A stretch of 49,356 nt of DNA from an uncultured Mycoplasmatota bacterium. Lineage in GTDB: Bacteria; Bacillota_I; Bacilli_A; RF39; UBA660. The notes beneath the pieces were generated by a model, which was given only the letters and a program-made list of their open reading frames with translations, was not told the DNA's origin and ran no database searches. The translations under genes and the position numbers were made by a program. The DNA is taken from positions 1-49,356 of the forward strand of contig CAMIXH010000004.1 of the NCBI GenBank assembly GCA_946402735.1, in the 5' to 3' direction. Every line of letters starts with the position of its first letter. Within the stretch, counting starts at the first letter, position 1. This document shows positions 1 through 8,048 of the stretch, piece by piece.

Positions 1-145
1 CTTCGATTTGTCTAGCTGTAATGTATGATCCTTCTTTAGCCATAAGTCCATATTCGCCTTGAGTTAAAACTGTGTTACCCTTAGCTTTTCCTTCATAACT
101 AATTCTATGAGGTTTTCTATATTTAGTTCTTTTTGGAATTAACAT
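1..145 (-). CDS. rplP: 50S ribosomal protein L16, N-terminal part
   Basis: About 48 codons are visible before the window edge. They begin [14 protein letters not shown] and continue with an [18 protein letters not shown] segment, the classic L16 N-terminus. L16 sits near the peptidyl-transferase centre and the A-site tRNA. The ATG at 145 lies 23 bases inside the 3' end of rpsC, so the two genes overlap and are probably translationally coupled. The gene is cut only by the window edge, and its place after rpsC is the usual S10-operon order. Confidence 0.93.
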   Translation of the reverse strand, partial: MLIPKRTKYRKPHRISYEGKAKGNTVLTQGEYGLMAKEGSYITARQIE

Positions 146-800
146 CTTCATTACCTCCCTTTACGTTCTTAGCAGGAAGTATTTCGCCTTTGTAAATCCA
201 TACTTTAACACCGATCTTTCCATAGATTGTATCTGCTTCTCTATGAGCATAATCTATATCAGCTCTAATAGTATGTAGTGGTACAGTTCCTTCTGTATAA
301 CCTTCAGTACGAGCCATTTCAGCTCCTGCTAAACGTCCAGAAACAGCAACTTTAATACCAACAGCTCCTGCTTTCATTGTATTTCTAATAGCTCTCTTTT
401 GAACTGCTCTGAATGAAGCTCTATTTTGAATTTGAAGTGCAATACTTTCAGCTACTAATGCAGCACTTAAATCAGGATTTTTAACTTCAACAATATTTAA
501 ATAGATTTCTTCTCCAGTAAGTTTTTGTAAAGCTTTTTTATGTTTTTCAATATCAGCTCCACCTTTACCAATAACGATACCAGGTTTTGATGTATTGATA
601 ATTACATTTGTTCTCTTATTATTTCTTTCAATAACGATAGAAGCAACTGAACATCCTTTTAATTCTTTATCTAAATATTTTCTAATTTTCATATCATTAT
701 TTAAATATTTAGCAAAATCTTTAGTTGGTGCATACCATTTACTTTCCCAGTCTCTGTTAACACCAATTCTAAGTCCGATTGGACTTACCTTTTGTCCCAT
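123..800 (-). CDS. rpsC: 30S ribosomal protein S3
   Basis: S3 binds 16S rRNA in the head of the small subunit and helps form the mRNA entry channel. The start [13 protein letters not shown], the KH-domain motif around [10 protein letters not shown] (about residues 77-86) and the C-terminal region with [10 protein letters not shown] and [16 protein letters not shown] are diagnostic. The 225 residues are close to the usual length, with a short Asn/Lys-rich tail after the conserved LPAKNVKGG region. It follows rplV by two bases and overlaps rplP, as expected in this operon. Confidence 0.98.
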   Translation of the reverse strand: MGQKVSPIGLRIGVNRDWESKWYAPTKDFAKYLNNDMKIRKYLDKELKGCSVASIVIERNNKRTNVIINTSKPGIVIGKGGADIEKHKKALQKLTGEEIYLNIVEVKNPDLSAALVAESIALQIQNRASFRAVQKRAIRNTMKAGAVGIKVAVSGRLAGAEMARTEGYTEGTVPLHTIRADIDYAHREADTIYGKIGVKVWIYKGEILPAKNVKGGNEDVNSKKN

Positions 801-802
801 GT

Positions 803-1153
803 TTAGTCCTCCTTCTTTTCCATATTATCTGTAACACATACATAAATATGGCTTGTTCTATGATAATTCTTAGCTACTCTTGAGTGAGAAGCAGCTTTTC
901 TTCTTTTTAAAGTTCTTCCTTCACTAATGTATGTTTCTTTAATAACTAAATCTTCTTTTTTAGCTCCAAAGTTGTTAACAGCATTAGCTACAGCAGAATT
1001 TAAAACTTTTATAATTAATCTACTTGCTTTAGTATTAGTAGTAAGTAAAATTGCTTCAGCTTGGCTTGCACTTTTTCCTCTAATTAGATCTAAAGTCATT
1101 CTAGCTTTTAATGGTGCTATTTGTGCACCTTTATGTATACTATATGTTTCCAT
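803..1153 (-). CDS. rplV: 50S ribosomal protein L22
   Basis: L22 is a 23S rRNA-binding protein whose beta-hairpin lines the peptide exit tunnel. The conserved pattern is clear: [24 protein letters not shown] near the N-terminus, [13 protein letters not shown] in the middle, and the hairpin region [21 protein letters not shown]. The 116 residues are normal for the family. A good GGAGG ribosome-binding site lies upstream of the ATG. It sits between rpsS and rpsC, the standard order. Confidence 0.97.
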   Translation of the reverse strand: METYSIHKGAQIAPLKARMTLDLIRGKSASQAEAILLTTNTKASRLIIKVLNSAVANAVNNFGAKKEDLVIKETYISEGRTLKRRKAASHSRVAKNYHRTSHIYVCVTDNMEKKED

Positions 1154-1164
1154 CTGTTAGCCTC

Positions 1165-1431
1165 CTACTTACCGCTTCCTGCGTGGCCAGTAAACTTACG
1201 AGTTAAAGCAAACTCACCAAGTTTATGTCCTACCATATCTTCAGTAACATATACAGGAATGAATTCACGTCCATTATGAACAGCAAATGTATGTCCTACA
1301 AATTCTGGAAATATAGTTGAACGTCTTGACCAAGTCTTAATAACTTCTTTTTTACCACTAGCATTTAATTCTCTAACTTTCTTTAAAAGTCTAGGAAATG
1401 CGTATGGTCCTTTTTTTAAACTTCTTGACAT
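1165..1431 (-). CDS. rpsS: 30S ribosomal protein S19
   Basis: S19 is a small-subunit head protein that contacts S13 and 16S rRNA. The N-terminal [12 protein letters not shown], the central [23 protein letters not shown] and the C-terminal [19 protein letters not shown] are textbook S19 signatures. Length (88 residues) is normal. It is preceded by AAGGAA before the ATG and lies 19 bases downstream of rplB in the S10 operon. Confidence 0.97.
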   Translation of the reverse strand: MSRSLKKGPYAFPRLLKKVRELNASGKKEVIKTWSRRSTIFPEFVGHTFAVHNGREFIPVYVTEDMVGHKLGEFALTRKFTGHAGSGK

Positions 1432-1450
1432 TTTACGGTTCCTTTCTTAA

Positions 1451-2281
1451 TTATTTCTTACGTCTTGTCATGATTAACTTCTCAGATGCTTTTTTAGTTT
1501 TTCTAGTCTTTAGTCCTAGAGCTGGTTTACCCCAAGGAGTCATTGGTTGTGCACGTCCAACTGGAGCTCTACCTTCACCACCACCATGTGGGTGATCATT
1601 AGGGTTCATAACAGATCCACGAACTGTAGGTCTAATTCCCATATGTCTTTTTCTTCCTGCTTTTCCTAAATGTAATAATTCATAGTCAGTATTTCCAACT
1701 TCACCAACTGTTGCACGGCATGTTCCAAGAACTTTTCTTGTTTCACCGCTCTTTAATCTTAAGATAACGTATTTTCCTTCTTTACCAAGAATTTGTACGC
1801 TACTTCCAGCACTTCTAGCCATCTTAGCTCCAGCGCCTGGATTTAATTCAACGTTGTGTACCATTGTACCTACAGGAATGTTATTAAGTGGTAATGCGTT
1901 ACCAACTTTGATATCAGCATTTTCTCCACTTTCAATTTTGTCTCCAACTTTTAAGTTAAGTGGAGCAATTATATATCTCTTTTCTCCATCAGCATAATTA
2001 ATTAATGCGATGTTAGCTGTTCTATTTGGATCATATTCAATAGTAGCAACAGTTCCAACAATACCATCTTTATTTCTTTTGAAATCAATTAAACGATATT
2101 TTTGTCTTACTCCTCCACCAATATGACGAACAGTAATTTTTCCTTGATTATTTCTTCCGCCTGTTTTACTTTTTTTAACAAGAAGACTCTTTTCAGGAGT
2201 ACGTGTAGTAATTTCTTCATTAACTAGTACGTTCATTCCTCTTGTTCCAGGAGTATTAGGCTTTAAATTTCTAACTGGCAT
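1451..2281 (-). CDS. rplB: 50S ribosomal protein L2
   Basis: L2 is a primary 23S rRNA-binding protein needed for subunit association and peptidyl transfer. The sequence has the RNA-binding region [23 protein letters not shown], the central [14 protein letters not shown], and the C-terminal [21 protein letters not shown], which contains the conserved His of the L2 active-centre loop. The 276 residues match bacterial L2. A GGAGGG ribosome-binding site precedes the ATG. Confidence 0.98.
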   Translation of the reverse strand: MPVRNLKPNTPGTRGMNVLVNEEITTRTPEKSLLVKKSKTGGRNNQGKITVRHIGGGVRQKYRLIDFKRNKDGIVGTVATIEYDPNRTANIALINYADGEKRYIIAPLNLKVGDKIESGENADIKVGNALPLNNIPVGTMVHNVELNPGAGAKMARSAGSSVQILGKEGKYVILRLKSGETRKVLGTCRATVGEVGNTDYELLHLGKAGRKRHMGIRPTVRGSVMNPNDHPHGGGEGRAPVGRAQPMTPWGKPALGLKTRKTKKASEKLIMTRRKK

Positions 2282-2291
2282 ATTGTCCCTC

Positions 2292-2555
2292 CTAGTATTC
2301 TATAGTAGAACCTTCTGCAAGTTTTACATATGCTTTCTTATAAGCAGCTGTTAAACCTGTATATCTTCCTACTCTTCTATTCTTTTGTACAGCATTTACA
2401 GTATTAACACTAACTACTTTAACCTTAAATTGTTTTTCAATTTCATTTTTGATTTGAGTTTTGTTAGCTTTACTATTTACTTTAAATACATATACGTTAT
2501 TTGCTTTTAAACTTTCGCTTTTTTCAGTAATAACTGGTGCTAAAATTATATTCAT
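2292..2555 (-). CDS. rplW: 50S ribosomal protein L23
   Basis: L23 sits at the exit of the peptide tunnel and docks trigger factor and SRP. The N-terminal [20 protein letters not shown] and the following [23 protein letters not shown] are characteristic. At 87 residues it is slightly short but complete. The ATG shares one base with the rplD stop (TAATG), which points to translational coupling, and a strong AGGAGGTG lies upstream inside rplD. Confidence 0.96.
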   Translation of the reverse strand: MNIILAPVITEKSESLKANNVYVFKVNSKANKTQIKNEIEKQFKVKVVSVNTVNAVQKNRRVGRYTGLTAAYKKAYVKLAEGSTIEY

Positions 2556-3178
2556 TAGTTAAGCACCTCCTCAATTCTTTTAACTGAAGATTCATCCATT
2601 AATAGATATTTGCAAGCTACTAAATCTAAAACATTAATTTCACTAACTTCCATAACAGCAGCGTTTCTAACATTGCTAGAAGCTAAGAATAAGTTTTCAT
2701 TTCCTTCTGCAAATACTACTAATACTTTTCCATCTACTTTAAGATTCTTTAACATAGCATTAAAGTCTTTAGTTTTAGCTGTTTCTAAATTTAGATTCTC
2801 AACTACTACTAATTCTTTATCTTTTACTTTAGATGTTAATGCACTAGTAAGTGCTAATCTTCTTTCTTTTCTATTTTGTTTTAAATCATATTTTCTTGGT
2901 TTTGGTCCATGAGCAATTCCTCCACCTGGCCATTGAACAGCACGGATAGATCCTTGTCTAGCATTACCAGTACCTTTTTGTTTGTATGGCTTACGTCCAC
3001 CACCGCTTACTTCACTTCTAGTTTTAGTTGAAGCAGTTCCTTGTCTTTGACTAGCTTGAGCTACAACAATTGCATCTCTCATAACTGTTTCATTAACTTC
3101 AACGTTCCATACACTATCTTTAAGAGTAATATCTTTTACTTTTTCACCTTTAAGGTTTAAAACTTGAGCTTTTGCCAT
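2555..3178 (-). CDS. rplD: 50S ribosomal protein L4
   Basis: L4 binds 23S rRNA and extends a loop into the exit tunnel. In some bacteria it also represses its own operon; that role is not shown here. Motifs seen include STKTRSEVSGGGRKPYKQKGTGNARQGSIRAVQWPGGGIAHGP, the conserved tunnel loop, and the C-terminal DLVACKYLLMDESSVKRIEEVL. The 207 residues are typical. Start and stop each share one base with rplC and rplW respectively. Confidence 0.97.
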   Translation of the reverse strand: MAKAQVLNLKGEKVKDITLKDSVWNVEVNETVMRDAIVVAQASQRQGTASTKTRSEVSGGGRKPYKQKGTGNARQGSIRAVQWPGGGIAHGPKPRKYDLKQNRKERRLALTSALTSKVKDKELVVVENLNLETAKTKDFNAMLKNLKVDGKVLVVFAEGNENLFLASSNVRNAAVMEVSEINVLDLVACKYLLMDESSVKRIEEVLN

Positions 3179-4002
3179 TATTCAGATACCTCCTCACTAG
3201 TTGTTTCTTCTTTTGTTTCTTCTGCTACTTCTGGAGTTTCTTCAACAGCTTCACTAGTTTCATTTTCAACTACTTCAGTAGTTTCTTCTACAACAGCTTC
3301 ATTATTAACGACTTCATTTGCTGGAGTTTCTTCTACTTCTTCGTCATATGATACTAAAACGATTTTGTCGAATTCTTTGCTTCCTTTAATAGCATCTCTT
3401 ACAAATACAAATGAATTTTTAGCTCCTGGAACATTTCCACTTACTAATATGTATTTGTTTTCTTTATCAACATCAACTATCATTAAATTTTGAATAGTGA
3501 TTTGTTCGTTACCCATATGTCCTGGTAACTTTTTACCTTTTAAAACTCTCATTGGTCTCATTGTACCAAGTGATCCAACACGTCTATGATATGTTGATCC
3601 GTGAGTTTCTGGTCCACGAGATTGATTCCATCTCTTAATTACGCCTTGGAAACCTTTTCCTTTAGATGTACCAGTTACATCAACAGTATCTCCAGCGTTG
3701 AATACATCTGCCTCAATAACTTGTCCAAGTGTATAAGATGAAGTATCTACTCCTCTTATTTCACGTAAGAAGCGCTTAGGTGATGTATTTGCTTTTTTAG
3801 CATGTCCCTTTTCAGGTTTGTTACTAGATGATTCTTTCTTATCAAAAGCACCTAGTTGAATTGCGTCATACCCATCTTTTTCAGTAGTCTTAATTTGAGT
3901 TACAACATTTGGTTCAACTTCGATTACTGTAACAGGTATTAATTTTCCGTCAGTTGTGAATACTTCAGTCATTCCAACTTTACGTCCTAAGATTCCTTTC
4001 AT
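3178..4002 (-). CDS. rplC: 50S ribosomal protein L3 with acidic C-terminal tail
   Basis: L3 nucleates large-subunit assembly and reaches towards the peptidyl-transferase centre. The first roughly 210 residues form a normal L3: [15 protein letters not shown] at the start, [22 protein letters not shown] and [22 protein letters not shown] in the middle. The remaining 60 or so residues are unusual: a low-complexity Glu/Val/Thr-rich tail with repeated EET and VEE words, giving 274 residues against about 210 in most bacteria. The frame is open to the stop that overlaps the rplD start, so the tail looks real. Its function is unknown. Confidence 0.96.
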   Translation of the reverse strand: MKGILGRKVGMTEVFTTDGKLIPVTVIEVEPNVVTQIKTTEKDGYDAIQLGAFDKKESSSNKPEKGHAKKANTSPKRFLREIRGVDTSSYTLGQVIEADVFNAGDTVDVTGTSKGKGFQGVIKRWNQSRGPETHGSTYHRRVGSLGTMRPMRVLKGKKLPGHMGNEQITIQNLMIVDVDKENKYILVSGNVPGAKNSFVFVRDAIKGSKEFDKIVLVSYDEEVEETPANEVVNNEAVVEETTEVVENETSEAVEETPEVAEETKEETTSEEVSE

Positions 4003-4032
4003 TTTTTCTTTCCTTTCTTAAATCTTATTAAA

Positions 4033-4341
4033 TTATTTTTTGATTTGGATATCTACTCCACCTGGTAAATCCATGTGAGCTAAAGCATCAATTGTTTCTT
4101 TACTTGGAGAATCGATATCAATTAATCTTTTGTGAGTTCTAATCTCGAATTGTTCACGGCTATCTTTATATTTGTGAACAGCTCTTAATATAGTAATCTT
4201 CTCAATTTCAGTTGGTAGTGGTACAGGTCCACTTACAACTCCACCAGTTCTCTTAACAGTCTCTACAATTTTTGAGCAGGCTTGATCAACGCTTCTGTGA
4301 TCGTATGATTTAAGTCTGATTCTTACTTTTTCTTTAGACAT
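4033..4341 (-). CDS. rpsJ: 30S ribosomal protein S10
   Basis: S10 is a small-subunit head protein and, as NusE, a component of transcription antitermination complexes. Diagnostic segments are [30 protein letters not shown] and the following [39 protein letters not shown]. The 102 residues are normal. A strong AAGGAGGA precedes the ATG. It is the first gene of the operon, behind a recognisable promoter and a structured leader. Confidence 0.98.
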   Translation of the reverse strand: MSKEKVRIRLKSYDHRSVDQACSKIVETVKRTGGVVSGPVPLPTEIEKITILRAVHKYKDSREQFEIRTHKRLIDIDSPSKETIDALAHMDLPGGVDIQIKK

Positions 4342-4471
4342 ATTAATTTCCTCCTTCGCCTATAATATTTTTTTATAGACTTGCTACGTGCAAATTACCT
4401 GATTATGAATTAAGTCTAATTCAACTTAACCTGGTGTATCAGCAACCTTGCACATCATCGCCAGTCGTTCG
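4342..4471 (-). ncRNA. Structured 5' leader of the S10 operon
   Basis: About 130 bases separate the likely transcription start from rpsJ. Read on the minus strand, GTGCAA near the 5' end can pair with TTGCAC near the 3' end, and TTAAGT pairs with ACTTAA in a small internal hairpin. A third pairing, GTTGCT with AGCAA, is possible. The arrangement suggests a multibranched leader of the kind that controls ribosomal protein operons. No terminator-like U tract is seen. The regulator is not identifiable from sequence; L4 is one possibility from knowledge of other bacteria. Confidence 0.55.
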
Positions 4472-4477
4472 ATATAG

Positions 4478-4506
4478 ATTATATGCTAAAATAAAAGAAA
4501 AATCAA
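4478..4506 (-). promoter_or_regulatory. Promoter of the S10 operon
   Basis: On the minus strand, TTGATT (4501-4506) and TATAAT (4478-4483) are separated by exactly 17 bases, a near-consensus housekeeping sigma promoter. Transcription should begin near 4471. Between here and gpmI (to 4565) I see only A+T-rich spacer. Confidence 0.82.
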
Positions 4507-4565
4507 GCATTTTTTCTCGATTTTTCTACATTTTTTTTGTAAATTTTACAATACCTAAATAATAA

Positions 4566-6065
4566 CTATTTTATTATTAAACTTTCCCCTGTCATTTCCT
4601 TAGGTTTGCTTATTTCATACATATCTATTATTGTAGGAATTACGTCTCTTAAAGTACCTACTTCTTTAAGTTTATAATCTTTATTACATATTATAAATGG
4701 AACATGACTATCAGTATGACAAACATTAATAGTTCCATCATCATTTTTCATAAGTTCTACATTTCCATGATCAGAAGTAATAACTACATCATAGAAGTTC
4801 TCACTAGCACGCTCTAGTATTCTTTCAATACATATATCACAAGCTTCAAGTGCTCTTACAGTAGCAGGTATATTTCCTGTATGTCCTACCGCATCTGGAT
4901 TAGCAAAATCAACAAGTACAAAATCTATATCTTCTTCAATTGCTTTAATTACATTATTAGTTACTTCAGCAATATTCATTTCAGGTTTCATATCACATCT
5001 TGCTACTTTAGGAGTTGGAACTACTATTTTATATAAATTCTTATCTGATAATTCCTCTGCTCCATCAAAGAAATATGTTACATGTGGATACTTTGATATT
5101 TCAGATATTCTAGCTTGCCTAAATCCTAAATCAGCTAAATACTTACCAAATGTATTAGATACAGTTTCATTACTATAAGCACCCTCTATTTTATTAGATG
5201 TACTATATAAAGTACAGAATTTAACATTATTTAATTTCTTAGTATTAAATCTATTAAATGATTCATCTGTTAATGATGATATTAATTCATCTATTCTCTC
5301 TGGTCTAAAGTCTACAAAGACTACTCCATCATTATCTTTAATATTGCTTCCTTTAGTAATAACACTAGGATTAATATATTCATCAGATATATTGTTTTTA
5401 TAATAAAGATCAAAACATCTATTGTAATCAGGATAATTATTTCCTATATTATGAACTAATAAATCATATGCTTTATTTAATCTATCATAATTACCATCAC
5501 TATCCATAGCATAATATCTACCACAAATAGTTCCAATAACTCCAATACCTAATTTAGCTGTTTTATTCATAAATCCATTTATATATTCTTTTGCTCCATA
5601 TAAAGGTGAATCTTTACCATCTGTTATAAAATGAAATACTACATTATTAACACCTTTTATTTTAGCAAGAGCAAGTAATGCATAAAAGTGATCTATACTT
5701 GAATGAGAAGTATTATGAGAAAATAAACCAATTAAATGAAGTACACTATTATTATTTTTAACATGATCCATCATATCAAGAAGTTTATCATTTTCAAAAA
5801 ATGATTTATCTTTAATACTATTATTAATCATTGTATATGGTTGAATAATAGTTCTTCCAGCTCCGATAGTCATATGGCCTACTTCACAATTACCTATAGT
5901 TCCTTTAGGAAGGCCAACATCTTCTCCTGAAGTTGTTAACTCACACATAGGATACTCAGACATTATTTTATTTATATTTGGAAGATTAGACATTTTAATA
6001 GCGTTACCATTCTCATTTTGTCTAATACCAAAGCCATCTAAAATTAACAATACTATTTTCTTCAT
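4566..6065 (-). CDS. gpmI: Cofactor-independent phosphoglycerate mutase with Cys at the nucleophile position
   Basis: This enzyme interconverts 3- and 2-phosphoglycerate in glycolysis through a phosphoserine intermediate and two metal ions. The metal-binding motifs are intact: LDGFG near residue 10, DFANPDAVGHTGN, TSDHGNVE and CHTDSH towards the C-terminus. The 499 residues match the family. The striking feature is GNCEVGH at residues 58-64: the usual motif is GNSEVGH, whose Ser is the phosphorylated nucleophile, and here codon 60 (5886-5888) is TGT, Cys. Either Cys serves as nucleophile or the enzyme is altered. The rest of the protein shows no decay. A GAGGAAAG ribosome-binding site precedes the ATG. 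Confidence 0.95.
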   Translation of the reverse strand: MKKIVLLILDGFGIRQNENGNAIKMSNLPNINKIMSEYPMCELTTSGEDVGLPKGTIGNCEVGHMTIGAGRTIIQPYTMINNSIKDKSFFENDKLLDMMDHVKNNNSVLHLIGLFSHNTSHSSIDHFYALLALAKIKGVNNVVFHFITDGKDSPLYGAKEYINGFMNKTAKLGIGVIGTICGRYYAMDSDGNYDRLNKAYDLLVHNIGNNYPDYNRCFDLYYKNNISDEYINPSVITKGSNIKDNDGVVFVDFRPERIDELISSLTDESFNRFNTKKLNNVKFCTLYSTSNKIEGAYSNETVSNTFGKYLADLGFRQARISEISKYPHVTYFFDGAEELSDKNLYKIVVPTPKVARCDMKPEMNIAEVTNNVIKAIEEDIDFVLVDFANPDAVGHTGNIPATVRALEACDICIERILERASENFYDVVITSDHGNVELMKNDDGTINVCHTDSHVPFIICNKDYKLKEVGTLRDVIPTIIDMYEISKPKEMTGESLIIK

Positions 6066-6113
6066 ACTCTTTCCTCAAAACTATTTTATCACAAAATAAA
6101 AAAAATTAAACGA

Positions 6114-6623
6114 TTAATTTTCCAGTCTCAGTTTATCAGCTATTGTTACTATAAATTCTGAATTTGTAGGTTTAGATTTATAAGCATCAATACTATGTCC
6201 AAATAATTGATCCATTAATTCTAAATCTCCTCTATTCCATGATACTTCAATAGCGTGTCTTATTGATCTTTCAATCGTTTTAGTAGATGTATTATACTTA
6301 ATACTCAGTTTAGGATATAACTCTTTAGTGATTTTACCAACATAGTTTGGATTATTATAAACCATTAATATAGAAGAACGTATATATGAATATCCTTTAA
6401 TATGAGAAGGTATACCAAGATTATGTAATAATACAGTTACTTTATTTTCAATTTCTTTATCCTTATTTATATATGTATTATTAACATTAATAATAATACT
6501 ATTTATATTTGATGGTTCTAAACTATTAATAATATTTTTTATTTCATCATTTTCATTAAAGCACTCCTTCAATAATCGTACATATGATGTACTATCATCT
6601 ACTACAAATACTTTAAATCCCAT
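6114..6623 (-). CDS. Spo0A-like protein with intact DNA-binding domain and vestigial receiver
   Basis: The C-terminal part (about residues 75-169) matches the Spo0A effector domain: LGIPSHIKGYSYIR, the recognition-helix region TSTKTIERSIRHAIEVSWNRG, and the ending KPTNSEFIVTIADKLRLE are almost word for word Spo0A. The N-terminus keeps only the start of a receiver (KVFVVDDSTSYVRLLKE, with its acidic pair). It then passes through about 45 weakly conserved residues into the effector, so the phosphorylatable Asp and most of the receiver fold are missing. Length is 169 residues against about 265 for Spo0A. The frame is open, so this looks like a shortened, working gene. It probably binds DNA without classical phosphorelay control; this is inference. 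Confidence 0.88.
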   Translation of the reverse strand: MGFKVFVVDDSTSYVRLLKECFNENDEIKNIINSLEPSNINSIIINVNNTYINKDKEIENKVTVLLHNLGIPSHIKGYSYIRSSILMVYNNPNYVGKITKELYPKLSIKYNTSTKTIERSIRHAIEVSWNRGDLELMDQLFGHSIDAYKSKPTNSEFIVTIADKLRLEN

Positions 6624-6651
6624 TTTATTCTCACTTCACCTTTTTCCCAAT

Positions 6652-6680
6652 TAAAAAGTTATTCATTTATAGAATAACTT
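6652..6680 (-). terminator. Terminator of the 6679-7950 gene
   Basis: On the minus strand AAGTTATTC pairs with GAATAACTT across a seven-base loop and is followed by TTTTAATT. The stem overlaps the stop codon of the module-NlpC/P60 gene. Confidence 0.8.
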
Positions 6681-7950
6681 AATTTGAATATTTAATATGT
6701 CTACAATAATAAGCAGAATTATTATAGTTATAATATGATAATTTAACTCCTCCACCAGAAGATTCAGCAATTATATAACTCTTCTTAGCATCATCATGAC
6801 CTGCTACTAAAGTAATGTGATCATCATTAACAACTACATCTCCAACATCACAAATAGCAGTTGTTTTTCCTGCTAGTGGAATTGCTCCACTATCCTCTGT
6901 ATATTGTCTTTTATAGTTTTCATCTTGAGCACCTTGTATTAATGCCCAGTTAACGAATCCACTACAGTCAAAACCTTTCCATATAAGTCTTGTTTTACAT
7001 CTATCTGGATTAGGGTGAGAATCACAATACTGTGGTGTTATTTTTTTACCAAAGTTTCCATCTACTCCTAGATGATACCATTTGCCACCCCAGTCATAAT
7101 TTATTCTATATCCATAATTAGCAAGAGTCTCAATTAATGTCATTGCTGCTGCTACTGGAGCTTCTCTTGTACCAGCTCCTACCTCTTCAACAGCTGCTTT
7201 AATTGCTGCATCAAGTTTTTCAACACTAGAATTGTTTTGCTCTAATACAGACTTTAATGTTTTACCATCAAAGTTCTTTAAATTTCTATATAATTCACTA
7301 TTTGGATCCATATCATATTGAGCAAGTGATCCTTTAGAACCTAATGCTTCTTTTAATATTTGTGTTAGTCTTTCTTTCATTTCAGTATCAGCTATAGCAT
7401 CTATTGCTTCTCTTATTTTCTTATATTCATCTTTATCAAAACTCTTAGATAAAGCATAGATACGTTCTCTTATATCAACATATGTTTTTAGTTCTTCTAA
7501 TTCTTTTTCTAATGCTGCTCTATCAGCTTCACCTTTTACTTTAGTTAAACTATTAAGTGCTATTTGATAATCAGATTTCTTTAAACTTTCTCTAGCTATA
7601 TCTATATATTTCTCAGTCATTAATCTATATGCTGCACTAATGTTTTCAGGAGTAGCATCATTTATACAGCTAAAGTAAGTTCTATTTCCTGGGTCTGCAA
7701 TGTTAACAATAGTATGAACAAAAGTTGGTATTAAGAATACAAGTACTGCTGCTACTGTTCTTACTACTGCTAATTTATTTGCTTTAGCTAATGCATCAGC
7801 ATCATTATTCTTAACAGCTCCTACATAATTAATCATTAAAGAAACCATTAAAGTAATAGGTACAACTATTCTAATAATAGTTAAGACTATATTAACAATT
7901 CTAAGTACTGACAAAACATCCCCATTATCACATATTTCCAAAATACTCAT
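6679..7950 (-). CDS. Two-TM module fused to an NlpC/P60 peptidase
   Basis: The N-terminal module (residues 1-100) has Cys7, a first membrane segment at about 18-40, a charged loop with NNDADALAKANK, a second segment ending FLIPTF (Pro75), and Cys95. Basic residues in the loop predict that it is cytoplasmic, with both termini outside. A helical linker follows (about 100-260). The C-terminal domain (about 270-423) is NlpC/P60: the nucleophile motif is FDCSGFVNWAL and the His lies in DDHITLVAG. This family cleaves peptidoglycan stem peptides. I chose the ATG at 7950, which follows GGTGA and aligns with the paralogues; a longer start at 7962 would lie at the promoter. Paralogous modules occur at 27578, 34319 and 43822. 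Confidence 0.88.
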   Translation of the reverse strand: MSILEICDNGDVLSVLRIVNIVLTIIRIVVPITLMVSLMINYVGAVKNNDADALAKANKLAVVRTVAAVLVFLIPTFVHTIVNIADPGNRTYFSCINDATPENISAAYRLMTEKYIDIARESLKKSDYQIALNSLTKVKGEADRAALEKELEELKTYVDIRERIYALSKSFDKDEYKKIREAIDAIADTEMKERLTQILKEALGSKGSLAQYDMDPNSELYRNLKNFDGKTLKSVLEQNNSSVEKLDAAIKAAVEEVGAGTREAPVAAAMTLIETLANYGYRINYDWGGKWYHLGVDGNFGKKITPQYCDSHPNPDRCKTRLIWKGFDCSGFVNWALIQGAQDENYKRQYTEDSGAIPLAGKTTAICDVGDVVVNDDHITLVAGHDDAKKSYIIAESSGGGVKLSYYNYNNSAYYCRHIKYSN

Positions 7951-7966
7951 ACTATTCACCATATAA

Positions 7967-7975
7967 ATTATAACA
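7967..7975 (-). promoter_or_regulatory. Extended -10 promoter for the 6679-7950 gene
   Basis: The minus strand reads TGTTATAAT, an extended -10 element. No good -35 box is present. Transcription would begin only about ten bases before the ATG at 7950. Confidence 0.6.
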
Positions 7976-7986
7976 TTTAAATCAAG

Positions 7987-8015
7987 TAAAAAAAAGTTAT
8001 TCTTTCAAATAACTC
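7987..8015 (-). terminator. Terminator of the dNMP kinase-pgk operon
   Basis: On the minus strand AGTTATT and AATAACT form a perfect stem with a six-base loop, followed by eight Ts. It lies about 35 bases after the pgk stop. Confidence 0.88.
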
Positions 8016-8048
8016 TTTTAATAATCTACAAGCTTACAATCATAATTT

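Noticed and set aside
3164-3493. Plus-strand open frame encoding a Ser/Thr/Val-rich peptide
   Set aside because: It is the antisense of the acidic, low-complexity L3 tail; no ribosome-binding site or promoter is seen, and the L3 frame is clearly the real one.
4540-4565. Possible terminator after gpmI (TGTAAA/TTTACA stem)
   Set aside because: On the minus strand the stem is followed by As, not Ts, so it cannot act as a standard intrinsic terminator for gpmI.
5886-5888. Reading the Cys of GpmI as a sulfatase-like formylglycine site
   Set aside because: The sequence after the Cys is EVGH; the CxPxR motif needed by the formylglycine-generating enzyme is absent.
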